From assembly GCF_024868665.1 (NCBI RefSeq), contig NC_079910.1:12395048-12459047 (forward strand): 64,000 nt of DNA. The letters are read 5' to 3'. Below are positions 12,169 through 22,715 of this stretch, in pieces (within the stretch, counting starts at the first letter, position 1; the number at the start of each line of letters is the position of its first letter). This DNA comes from Triplophysa rosa (lineage: Eukaryota > Chordata > Actinopteri > Cypriniformes > Nemacheilidae). The position numbers were made by a program, and so were the translations under genes. The notes beneath the pieces are model-generated. The model worked only from the letters and a program-made list of their open reading frames with translations. It was not told the origin of the DNA and made no database searches.

Positions 12169-13092
12169 CAGGGCTCTAGACTAACATTTGAGAGAGGTGG
12201 TACTGGTGCTACCAAGTTATTCAAGTCATGGGTTGAGGTAAGAAAAAAGAATCACTATAACTTCATTCAAATATGTTTAATACATTAATAAATCAAGTAG
12301 AAATTATCATTGTTTATGATTTGATTATTTTATTATATATGTAAACTCTCTTTCAACTCTTTACTAATCTTTTTTAAGCTACTTTCTTCCTTTATTTGTT
12401 GTGAACAACTCATATAAGAGAACACAATTCCTTTAATATCAGTCCTTTGTTGTTTGATGATCATTATAAACAGAAATCTTTATTATGCTGCTGCCCCTTT
12501 AAGAGCTTGCGCACTATACTGTAATACACATGCGTTTTGTTTCCCAACTGTTTGTTCACGAAACGGACTACCTTTACAAGGATTCTTGTTAATATGGGAA
12601 TTTTGACGTAATTTTGTGTTTATATGTCCGTTTTAGAGTAAGAAGGCGTGAAAGAGAACTCAGTTTAGTATTTTGTGCTCAGACTCCCTGCGTGGGCTCG
12701 CGCATATCTCAAACAACCTGCGAGACCTGAAGGCTTTTAGTGATTATTCTTCATGAAAGCTGCATTGATACACATTTGGCTTTTATCAGTAGCGACAAAT
12801 AAAGTAAGATTTAACGTGATGTGTAACGTTAACATTTTGTATGCTTTGCAGTATTGTTAGAGAGCTTTACACAATAGTATAGTGCTTAAAGTTTAAACGC
12901 ATGTTTCCTGCATTAGCTTCACATGCACATACAGTATGCACAATACATGCAACACATTTCGTTATCTTTGGTGTTTTGTACCTCAGCTGGGGAAATTCTT
13001 ATATTCTGCGACCAGAATATAGAAAAACATTTCGCACTGGCAGTTAAAATAGTCGCAAAATGCGACCATTTGGTCGCAGTCTATAGACCCTG
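12169..13092. mobile_element. DNA transposon, CAGGGC termini, 5-bp target duplication
   Basis: The left end is cagggctctagactaac; the right end reads tatagaccctg. Flanks are cagta (12164-12168) and ctgta (13093-13097), a 5-base target duplication with one mismatch. It interrupts a recognisable MITE, which fixes the borders. It is related to the element at 18294-20400: both have 'gcgaccatttggtcgca'-like sequence near the right end and 'ggtactggtgctaccaa'-like sequence at the left. No transposase frame is visible. CAGGG ends with a short duplication suggest a hAT-like (hAT5 type) group, but this is inference. Confidence 0.75.
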
Positions 13093-13192
13093 CTGTAGAA
13101 GTGAATGGGTTATTGTTCTCTGTTGTTTGGTTACCAACATTCTTCAAAATATCTTTTTTTGTGTTCAGTGGAAGAAAGACATGGCTGTCTTT
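13093..13192 (+). mobile_element. Right half of the split MITE
   Basis: It resumes the family sequence with 'tgtagaagtgaatggg', 'ttgtttggttaccaacattc' and 'gaagaaagacatgg', collinear with the half ending at 12168. The usual closing inverted end is missing. Confidence 0.75.
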
Positions 13193-13730
13193 TTTAGGTG
13201 ATGCACAGTGATACAAATAGTAGCCTCACAGTGACTAAACCACGGCTGTTGACCCATCAGCATCAATGACCAGAATAATCTGTTTCATGTGAACTGTTTT
13301 ATTAATATTTCATCATGATGTTGTTTTCACAGAGCAGACTTCTTTAATATGCGATGCTAAAAATACAGCTTCAGTTACACACACACTCACACACTTCCCA
13401 TTAGTGAGCTAAGCAATTGAAGGTGGACTCTGCTTGCTGCTTTGAGATCAGTTAACATTTCATCTCTTTGTGTCGTTTGCGTCAGTGCTTTCATCTCGCC
13501 ATTCATTTTTCATCGCAGCTCCCGCTCTCCATCTTAACCGGGATTATCGACAGATGGATGGATGAAGCGCTGAAAGAATTTACGGACAGGCAAAGAGTGT
13601 GTGCATGTTTCAGCTTTGAGTATAATTGCACAGAATGAGAACAAGAAACAGATATACAGACAAAAAACATCTCAGGAAAATGATGTGTGAAGGGAGATGT
13701 TTGAAATGTTCACTGGCTTATATCTTGAAC
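13193..13730. other. No gene seen
   Basis: Ordinary sequence. A short CA run lies at 13378-13395 and a CT-rich complex stretch at 13440-13560. Nothing is recognised. Confidence 0.45.
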
Positions 13731-13996
13731 GGATACTTCACCCAAAAATGAAAATTTTGTCATCATTTACTCACCTTCGAGTTGTTCCAAATCTGTATAA
13801 ATGTCTTTGTTCTGATGAACACAGAAAAAGATATTTGGAAATAATGCTTATAACCAAAAAGATCTCAACCCATTGACTCCCATAGTATGAAAAAATACTT
13901 TATTGTTTTCATCAGAACAAAGACATTTATACAGATTTGGAACAACTCGAAGGTGAGTTAATGATGACAGAATTTTCATTTTTGGGTGAAGTATCC
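13731..13996. mobile_element. Palindromic MITE with 87-base arms
   Basis: The left arm 13731-13817 begins ggatacttcacccaaaaatg. The right arm 13910-13996 is its reverse complement with only a couple of differences, closing with tttttgggtgaagtatcc. The spacer is about 90 bases. It is the best preserved member in the window of the family also seen at 11995, 22468, 28196, 30115, 36537 and 48510. A second short start of the same family ('aaaggaatagttcac') follows directly at 14000. Confidence 0.9.
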
Positions 13997-14159
13997 CTTT
14001 AAAGGAATAGTTCACGTAATAAGAAAGTCAATGACATGAATGGATAATGTATGGATGGATGTGTCTACATTGTCCATGCTGACTGAGACACATATGGTAT
14101 TGAGAAAAAGTGACGGCAAATTACTCTGATAGGCTGTTCAAAAACTGAGGCCTTTAAAT

Positions 14160-14360
14160 GACTATTTGAAGTGCTCTTTTGCCGTCCAGGAGAAAGTGAT
14201 TCTGAAATCTAAGCGCTGAACTGACCCGAAGCATAACAGCACGGTAGAGAATGAGCTGTAATTATTGCTGGGCAATTTGCCGTGGTTAATGTGGGCCCCG
14301 GGCACACAGGAGAGGGGGATGATGGGTAACAGGATGTGATCATGGCTTTGTATCATGCAG
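14160..14360. other. Candidate conserved non-coding element
   Basis: This is a complex, GC-balanced block between repeats with homeodomain-type cores ('gagctgtaattattgctgg', 'ggttaatgtggg') and no coding frame. By style it resembles vertebrate enhancers; conservation is not shown. Confidence 0.25.
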
Positions 14361-14840
14361 AGGTCGTGATGGAGGCAATGGCTGAATCACAGGTTGAGAG
14401 TGAGATTTCTATGTGTGTGCACCTGTTAACCTTATTATGCTGTCGAATAACATCTGTGTCTCTGTCCTGCTTCTTGCATAGTTAGTCCTGAAAGTTTAGA
14501 TCTAGATCAAGAGATCACTGCAACTAAAGAGGGTCAGAACAATTTCCACAACTGCTTAAAGACGACATGTCTATTTCCGGATACCTCTAGTTCCAACAAA
14601 TGGGAAAGTGCCAATATAGCAAGCATGCACCAGACTTTATGCAGATTGTTTTCTGCACTGTTTAGGATCTCGCTCTGTTCAGCAATATCTTTCCATCTTC
14701 TATGCTACACTGCTTCTGATTCTCTCTCTCTCTCTCGCTCACCCTGCAGACTCTGATATAATTACACAATCTGTCCTGCCAGAGTGGGGCATTATTTTCA
14801 GGTAATAGCTACCTGATAGTGCTGAAAAAGAGAAAGAGAA

Positions 14841-14841
<1 letters not shown>

Positions 14842-14877
<36 letters not shown>

Positions 14878-14912
14878 CGTGCGTGCGTGTGCTTGTGCGT
14901 GTGCGTGTGCGT

Positions 14913-14972
<60 letters not shown>
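14842..14972. repeat. Compound TG/TGCG microsatellite
   Basis: (TG)n, then (GCGT)n and (GTGTGC)n steps, then (TG)n over about 130 bases. The frames across it are repeat artefacts. Confidence 0.97.
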
Positions 14973-14974
<2 letters not shown>

Positions 14975-15126
14975 ATAAGGAGTCAGTGAGGCGAGTTCAT
15001 GCAATATCGGTGCATGGTGGACTAAAATAGTTTGTCTCTGAGGAACCATACACACACAATATCATATGATCCCATACTGAATACCCTTACTCACAAACTA
15101 ACCTGTACTGTAAGCTATTAATGGCC

Positions 15127-15499
15127 AGATTTAGGCTACTAAACAGGGCAAAATAGCACGATAGCTCACTTTCAAAAAAGCGCGGGTGATTTACTAACAA
15201 GGCGCACATTAAAACACAGGCGCAATATCTCATTAACATAATGACCATCGCAATCTACTAAGAACAGCGCAATTTAATGCAGGGTTTAAGACGTGCTTTT
15301 ATGGGCGTTAAATAAAGAAGCAACTACCAGTACAATGACGAGCGCAAACCTTAGTAAATCACGTTGTGTGATTCATTTAAATACTCTCCTCCCATAAAGT
15401 TTGCATCCGAAGAGGAAACTACTACAAATGCTTATAAGGTGAGTTACAAAAACGCAACCAAAAGAGGCATTTGCGCTGCCGCAAGCTGTTAGTAAATCT
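15127..15499. mobile_element. Small TIR transposon copy
   Basis: The left end agatttaggctactaaacag pairs with the right end gctgttagtaaatct. The inside is rich in 'gcgcaa' words (gcgcacatt, gcgcaatatc, gcgcaattta, gcgcaaacc). It resembles a Harbinger-like non-autonomous element known in fish, but I cannot see a clean 3-base target duplication. Confidence 0.5.
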
Positions 15500-16146
15500 T
15501 TTGTTCGAAATTATGTCATAGTGGTTCGTTCTTCAATTTTGTTCGAACTATATCATCACCTTCATGTCTTTGATATAGTTAGTACTTGTTATTTCTGAAT
15601 TGAAGGATCTGGCCATTTCTTTTTTGTGAGTTTAAAACACCACTTCACAGAGACTGCCACTTTACTACACACTGGTTTATTTTTGTGGCTGCGCTGATAT
15701 CAGATCTACCCGCCCCTAAATTTTCACGTTAAAACGTAAAGTAAGAAGTATGTTTTTTTGGTCATTTTGGTTAGATATTGCAAAGTAGATACTGAAACCA
15801 CTCAAAAATAATTGTGAACGGTGTGCTACGTGTAACTCGGAATCCAGCGTGCAGACTCTGGGGTAAAATGCTCAGAAATGTCAGTACAAATCAGTTTGTT
15901 TGTATATGTTGATGTTCATGTCTCGTTTAAGGCTTTTGTTTTTGCGTGTTGTACAGCATGACAGGTCTCCCTCAAGGTTTATTGTGTTCTTGCATGCCCA
16001 AGTGACCCTGTACACACACACAAACACACTGTATGTGTCAGCTCTGTTTGGTTTCTCTTGCCTCTCAATGATGTATAGTCATAGTATTCCACATACATGG
16101 CACAGTTGCATACACATTTGAGTTATATATAAGCTTATTTACAATG
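15500..16146. other. No gene seen
   Basis: Unremarkable sequence with a short CA run at 16012-16027. No coding region or repeat border is recognised. Confidence 0.4.
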
Positions 16147-17115
16147 GGCTAGGTGCACGAAGCCACCATATTAGATTTTCAATCAGCTATTGTGGACAGG
16201 CTTATTTCCGGTCGTATAACACTGTATGTGAAAATAAGGATTTTTACATAAAAAGAAGAAACTGATATATCAGTGATATGACAGAAAATCCTCTGTACAT
16301 TTCTGAGTACCTCGTTAAGCCAACACAACTCAATATAACAGCAAAAAATGCTGATGATGTTTTATACCATTCCATGCAACTCCCCATGTTTCTCCCCATA
16401 TCACCATCTTCTTTAAGCAAAACAACAATAAACTCGTATTCACTATTCACACTGCTAGTAGATAAGTTTTATGTCTTTGATTTAACTCATTGTTACAAGT
16501 TCCATATGATGAAAGTCAGACGGATGGAATACTCTGCGTTTTGGGCACGAGTGAAACTCATTGTCGGACAGCACCAGCATCACTTACAGGTGAGGGATAA
16601 TCGTGCAGTGTTCTTTGCGATGAGTTCCCGTGATTTGTGTCTTTGTCGTGTCGTACTTGCGGTGAAAGAGAAATTAATACAGTCATGATCATGTGGCATT
16701 TGTAATCCATTCATCGCGCAGTCAGGCGGGAACAGCTCCCGGTGTGGAGTGTGTAGCGGTTTCACATCGAAAGAGGAAATAAATCCTAATTCCTGCTTTT
16801 CTTAGTCCCCCAACTGTCAGAACAAAATCATCTCTGTGGAAATGTACAATATATGCTGGTTTATGTATACGGATTTTGGTTAACCAAGCTTTTTTCTGTT
16901 ATATCGAGTTGTGTTGGCTTAACGAGGTACTCGGCCATGTAAAGAGGTTTTTCTGTTATATCACTGATGTTTCAGTTTCTTATTTTTATCTAAAAAAACG
17001 CCCATATTTGATGGCCCAGAATCCATATTTTCCCATACAGTGTTATACGACCAGAAATAATCCTGCCCACACTCGCTGATCGAAAATCTAATATGGCGGC
17101 TTCGTGCAACTAGCC
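16147..17115. mobile_element. TIR transposon with long inverted ends (about 200 bases)
   Basis: The left end ggctaggtgcacgaagccac is mirrored at the right end (ggcttcgtgcaactagcc). Matching blocks continue inwards: 'catattagattttc' / 'gaaaatctaatatg', 'cggtcgtataacactgta' / 'tacagtgttatacgacc', and 'gtacctcgttaagccaacac' / 'gtgttggcttaacgaggta'. The unpaired centre (about 16450-16860) has an 88-codon-plus frame with no recognised transposase motif. Target duplication is not evident. Confidence 0.8.
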
Positions 17116-17246
17116 AAAAGTCTAAAAACATATTCCTTGTGAACCTGGAACTTAACCTAAAAATTGTAGGATGTTGAAAAATGTATAATAAATAAATCAC
17201 ATACAGTTATATTAAATATATTACATATTAAGGGTAGTATTTTTAT

Positions 17247-17522
17247 TAGTGCTATCAAATCGATGAATTGCAATTAGTCTATTCTAAAATACATTTAATT
17301 TTTTAATTTTAAGACATATATGTAATAGATTTATACATAATGTAAATTATATTTATATATATATACTGTATTTATGTAAATATTTGTTATATATACAAAT
17401 GAATGTGTGTACTTTTATATATACATTTAAACATACATGCCACACACATGTATTATAAAATCCGAACGTTTATTTTGGAATCGGTGAATCGTAATTTATA
17501 GAGCAATAAATGAATAGCACTA
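17247..17522. mobile_element. hAT-type MITE with perfect 8-bp target duplication
   Basis: Ends are tagtgctatcaaatcgatga and its partner tgaatagcacta. Flanking repeats are atttttat at 17239-17246 and 17523-17530, an exact 8-base duplication, which is the hAT signature. The inside is AT-rich with TATATA and short CA tracts. There is no transposase; it needs an outside source. Confidence 0.9.
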
Positions 17523-17530
17523 ATTTTTAT

Positions 17531-18288
17531 TAGAATCTTAGTTAATCTAGTAAATATTTAAGAATATACCTTTCACAAATGTTTTGTGTTTATTAGGCTG
17601 TTTTAAATGCAATTTTGTCTCTATGATGTTGTTTAAACCAATACACTCACACATTGAGAACTAAAGGATTTTTATGCAGTAATCCTGTCTATCACTTCAC
17701 TCCTGGCTCACAGGACTATAAAGTGACTCGGTTTAGTTGAACTGATCCCAGAGCTGTGGGATTTCTTAATTCTGTCTGTGTTTGTACTGAAGAACTGCTC
17801 TGACTGCAGTGTGTGGTTTCCTGGGAACATTTTCAGACACTTCACAGGATAAAAGGATCTGACCAGCTCTGCTGATGGTTCTTTGATGTCTGCCTTTGTT
17901 CTGCCCGGTGTGTGTGTGTGTTTGATGTGGATGTGATTTCTGTGAGAGTCTTTTATTGCACAGAATAGGTAGAAAGCAGTAGATTAGAACAGTGTGTGTG
18001 CAGTTGTGTGCGTGCACTGTAGTGTGTATTAGCGACTTATGTTAGTTTGAAATTGATCTGTTTTCATTTTCCACCAAGGGCACAGCTGCGATTTTGGAAA
18101 ATTGAAGCTAGTTCAAACTAGAATACTCTGTGAGGGGTCAGATTGATTTGTTCAAAGTATATATCATTGATTTGAAGTTTTTTTGCTGCTTTTTTATTTA
18201 TGTAGATAGTATAGTAAAAGACGGACAATGATGGTAATGTGACCAAGGAGACCAGACTTGTTTTGTGTGGTTGGAAATGTTTTTAGTT
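17531..18288. other. No gene seen
   Basis: Ordinary sequence with TG runs at 17908-17922 and 17990-18010. Nothing is recognised. Confidence 0.4.
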
Positions 18289-18894
18289 ACTTGCAGGGCT
18301 CGAAATTAACTTTTTTCCTTGGTAGCACTGGTGCTCCCAACTTCAAGTGTTAGGAGCACCAGCAAAAATTTAGGATCACCCACCCGAACATTAATACCAT
18401 GGTTTGTCTGAATAGTCAAAAACAAAATAGTAACAATTTTACCATAAAAACATACATGTGGTGTCTGCCGTGTTTTACATTATCACGTCTTCATGATTTC
18501 CTGAAATCATATTTTTTATCATAAAAACCACAAACACCTAGCATGTTATATGCTTAAATTAGATATGTGAGAGGAAAGAGATTATATCACACTGTCAATC
18601 CTCCTTCCTCTACTGACTAAACCCTCATTTATCATCATAGCATACAGAGAAACATTTAAAACTATAAACACATCATGTCATATGCTTATATTGAGCATAT
18701 GTGAGGGAAACACGATCGCCTTTTGAAGAGCTTTGCTTGTGAATGTATTTTATAACGTAATGCAAACTCTACCTGTGTTACAGTCAGCTGCTGTTCAGCC
18801 GCGCGCACTCCCATCGCAACACGAACTTGCGTAAATAAGTACCGCTCATGCGCATGTTTACATAGAAAAACTATTATAAAGTAGTGCCGTGGAG

Positions 18895-20286
18895 TAGGGC
18901 TGTGTTCAGAATATCGATACGGCGATATATCGTCATGAGCTCCTAACGATGCGCGCATCGATACATCTGCCTCCCCCCGATTCTGCAGCACCTTTGAAAT
19001 TAGCCAAGCCAATTATTATGCAAAAAATATTGTGTAACAATTATTAGTGTTGTAAAGGATCTGATCGGAGTTTATACGTGTTCCGTACCAATCGCCCCTA
19101 AGGACTGTGCAAGTCTGTGACCCGCGGATTAACTGCAAAGCTTCACCATCAAGTGAAAGTTTAAGAGCGCGCTCTCTTACCTTCTCTCTGCATCCATGAG
19201 CGTAGTATACATGAAAGTGCATTCTCGTATCATTCACTTAAACGGTTGCGTTTAAGGCAAAGTGCAAAGTTAGTGTCGTGTAGCCGTTAATTCAACACAC
19301 ACACGACACAGCACTGCTTCTGCCTTATTCACTATAAAACTATTGCACAAGATTAAAATCAATGAAACTCCCACAGCTGGAAGGATGTAGTGACGCGCCG
19401 CAGTAAATGTGCATGTAATAGAAATTGAAGAGAAAAGACCTGCTTAAATTTTACAGCATCTTTACATTTATAATATTATTGCTACCAGAAAGACTCGGGA
19501 GGCAAGATTATGTGACAATGAACATTTATTTAGACAACTGGTCAGTGACAATGTCGAAACTGGTAAAGTATATAGTTCTTTGGCGTATGCCCCGTCCATA
19601 GCTTGCATCCAGAGGGTCAAGGATTCATGTACTTCCTGCCTGATGATGAAGGCAGGGGCGCAGCCAACCCCCTTTGTGTTAATAGACGGGGGCCAACCTG
19701 GTGGTGGTGGGGAGGATGGGGGTAAAATCCAGAGGCTTCAACTGCAAACGCAAACAGAGAGTAAGTGGCGATCTTATATACTATAAGTGTTGGATGATGA
19801 TTGGTTAGATGTTAATTGTATAGGTCTAAACGTAGTAGGTGACATGATATTGAGTCTTCCCGGCAGAACTTGCGCTGAAACTTACATATCTAGAAATCCG
19901 TCATCTATTTCAATTAAAAAAAATCTTTTTTTATTAAATCTATTACTCTGACTGCACGTTTATGCATATATTTATCTTCATTCGTTATACATATAATCTA
20001 TTTGTAAAACACTTGCATACAGTACATATGGTGTGGCCTAGAAACCCTGTTTTAGAAACAAGTCTCTCTGTTTAATGACTTGATCTTTTGCCACATTATT
20101 CTCATTCTTGAAACTACTTCATGCATTGATAAGTAGTTATGAATGGCAATTTTCTGCAAGTATATTTTGCTCTAAATCTGTCATATGAGAATTGTAATAA
20201 AAATTTGACCCGTATCGGGATATGTATCGCATCGTGGCCTTGTATCGGGATGTGTATCGTGAAGTTGTTGGCGATACACAGCCCTA
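18895..20286. mobile_element. hAT-like element inside the 18294-20400 transposon
   Basis: It starts tagggctgtgttcagaatat and ends gcgatacacagcccta. Both ends carry 'atcgat'/'tatcg' repeats of this fish family ('ggcgatatatcg', 'gatgtgtatcg'). Flanks ccgtggag (18887-18894) and ctgcggag (20287-20294) match 6 of 8, an aged 8-base target duplication. It is itself interrupted by 19480-19886. Confidence 0.8.
19480..19886 (-). mobile_element. Solo-LTR-like unit, copy 1
   Basis: On the minus strand it runs from TGTAAGTTTCAGCGCAAG to CTTTCTGGTAGCA, so it has TG...CA ends. A TATA-like 'tatataagatcgcc' lies near the start and 'taaataaatg' (polyA-signal-like) near the end, an LTR layout. About 80% of positions look shared with 28973-29370 in the same orientation. 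No internal retroviral-type coding part and no clear target duplication are present. The family is not identified. Confidence 0.5.
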
Positions 20287-20405
20287 CTGCGGAGTAGAAA
20301 GACGCATTCTGTGTTAATGGCCGGTCACTGTAGCTCACAGCACGCACAGGTTAAATTTCGGGAGCATATGTGACCAAAATGGTCGCAATTTCGGGCCCTG
20401 ACTTG

Positions 20406-22467
20406 TATATGTTATGGTTGTGTTTAGTGTTATATTATTGTGGGAATGTTCATATACTATTTGTAAACAATTCTCAGGATCTGTTGTTTACCTGAAAACT
20501 TTAGGAAAAAGGGTAGTTTTCTCTCATTTTTAAACAAAAAAATCCATTCAGCCCTGTTACACTTACGTTCATTCCAAAGTTTAAATGTCACAAAATTTAC
20601 ACAAAAAAATTTCACCACACAGCATTGATCACAGATAATATTTTTGAGCTCTGGCCCAAAAAGGATTTAACAAAAATGAATAAATAAAAATTAAAAATAA
20701 TAATTGATGAAGAAATAATTGATTTTATGATATATAATGTAAGAATGATTTTATACTGTAGCAGTTGAATTGAAGTAAAGGATGAAAACAAATGTGTCAT
20801 CTGTAAGCGTTTTTGGGAAAAAAGGCATGATTTTGTTTAACTTCTAAAGAACTCAATAAAGTAATAATGAATAAAATATATGTCTTTAATAACCTGCTAC
20901 AAAATATTTTGTTTTAGTGAACTACATGAAAGCTTCAAGACGCTACATGGAACATTTACAAAAATGCGCCTTACATATAAATTCAGATGCATCAAGATCT
21001 GTTCATCTGTATTCACCATCAAATCTCAGAACCAAAAATAATCTGTCTCTGAAGAATGAGATGACCTCACCCACATAATCCAGAGCTCTAGAGCCGTCTC
21101 CATCATCAGAGAGTGAACGTGTATTTCTCGGAGACCCTCAGAGTTTGATCAGACTCATCTGAAGTCAGCAGCAGTGATTCACTCTGGCTGTCGGCCGTGA
21201 CTCACACCACAGGCTGCGGGGGAAGCTTGAATCGAGTGTATGTGTGTGAAGGGAAGGGAAGGTTGATGAGTTATCTTGGAAATAGGCACAGCCAATACAT
21301 TTAAAGTTAATTTGACAAAAACTGCACACAAATGAATACTCTGCATCTGTATATGCGTTTTGTTATATACATTATAGTCTCAGTGGACCGTTGGCTGAAC
21401 ATCTGATGCATAAGGCACACTTTTCTGGAAACACTTCAGCATGTTCGAAGTCGAAGTTTTTGAATTTTACAGGATTTCCTGGAGATGTACGTGTCACGTT
21501 CTTTAACGATCCGCCCTTGGAAACAACACAAAGCCATCTGTTCGGAGAAGTAAGCTGTTGTGTGTACAACGGTTGCAATAAGAATTCATCACAAACGATT
21601 AAATGCTTAATTCTTAAAAGAATGTGAAGATTACGGCATAAACCTATAAACATTGTTGTTGCTGTTAACTTTTGAGATGTTCGTGAATGTACACCGGTCT
21701 GTTATGCAGGACATTTCCACGCCTAAACATGACGCGGCACAAAACGAAATGTGATTGGTTGCTTTACCTGTCAGTCATAAGGCCTCTTGGGCGGGACTTG
21801 CCCAATGAAAGTGGCCACCTTCAGTATAAAGGACTGGTTAAGCGATATTATATTCATTATAGCGTTTTATAACAAGGTGAAGAAATTTTTGCTATGCTTA
21901 TTTATCTCTCGTTCTATTATTCGTAAACCTTTACTTGTGGAAAAAACAATAATACTTAAGATTTATATATTTTTATATTTAGTGAGAAGAGTCCAAAACA
22001 AAACCTCCAAAGGTCTAAGCAGTACTGCAGCATTGATGTAAAGTTTTTCTACTCATGTTGTAACATTGATAAGGATATGAAAAGGATAAGTGTTGCTGTT
22101 TATATGGAGCTCCACCCAAAAAGTTCATCCTTCTAAAAAAGTAGTCCCACAACCGAAAGGGACATTTTTTGGTGTAAGATTGATTATACGGTTTAAAAAG
22201 CACATTTCTGTGTCTTTACTTTCATTGTAAGCATACTAAAGAAAACACAATTTTTTTGTGACTGTTACGCCCCATGTCTCGAAAAGGACGTAACAAAAAC
22301 GGGGACACACAAGAAAGTGCAAATAATGTACAAAATTTATTAACAGAGCAATGACACAACGCATAGGCCGTCACAGTGACTAACTGAAACCATTTGTGTC
22401 TGGTATAAAGTGAATGTCACCGATGCTATCAATAGAGATTAAGATGTTTTGAGCGCTAAACAATCCT
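20406..22467. other. No gene seen; contains a promoter-like block
   Basis: 20600-20900 is AT-rich. 20985-21240 is complex and repeat-free by eye. 21740-21835 has promoter-like words (see separate entry). 22258-22380 ('tgactgttacgccccatgtc', 'caaaatttattaacagag') looks like the end of some repeat. Confidence 0.4.
21745..21835 (+). promoter_or_regulatory. Promoter-like cluster (CCAAT, GC box, TATA)
   Basis: The words occur in order: 'gtgattggttgc' (inverted CCAAT), 'cttgggcgggac' (GC box), 'gcccaatgaaag' (CCAAT) and 'cagtataaagg' (TATA at 21825). No gene is recognised downstream. It may be the promoter of a lost transposon. Confidence 0.25.
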
Positions 22468-22715
22468 TAAAGGGACAGTTCACCCAAAAATAGCAATTCT
22501 TTCATCATTTATTCACCCTCATGTCATTCCAAACCCATATGACTATCTTCTTCAGAACACGTACATTTTTTTGAAGATTGTTGGTAACCAAACAACACTG
22601 GACCCCATTGACTTCCATTGTATGAACACAAACCCACAGAAACATTTCTCAAAATACAGTATATATTTTTTTGTGTTCCACATAAAAAAACAGTCATGGC
22701 AGAATTTTGAATGTT
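22468..22715 (+). mobile_element. MITE copy ('ttcacccaaaaat' family), right end worn
   Basis: It begins taaagggacagttcacccaa and continues with 'catcatttattcaccctcat', 'ggtaaccaaacaacactgg' and 'cattgacttccattgtatg', the standard family order. The closing inverted arm is degraded. Confidence 0.8.

Larger units (their letters stand above)
18294..20400. mobile_element. Outer transposon of a three-layer nest
   Basis: The left end is cagggctcgaaattaac; the right end is cgcaatttcgggccctg, its inverted partner. Flanking acttg at 18289-18293 and 20401-20405 is an exact 5-base duplication. It belongs to the same family as 12169-13092. Of its 2107 bases, 1392 belong to an inserted hAT element, so the original was about 700 bases. 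No transposase is seen. Confidence 0.85.
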
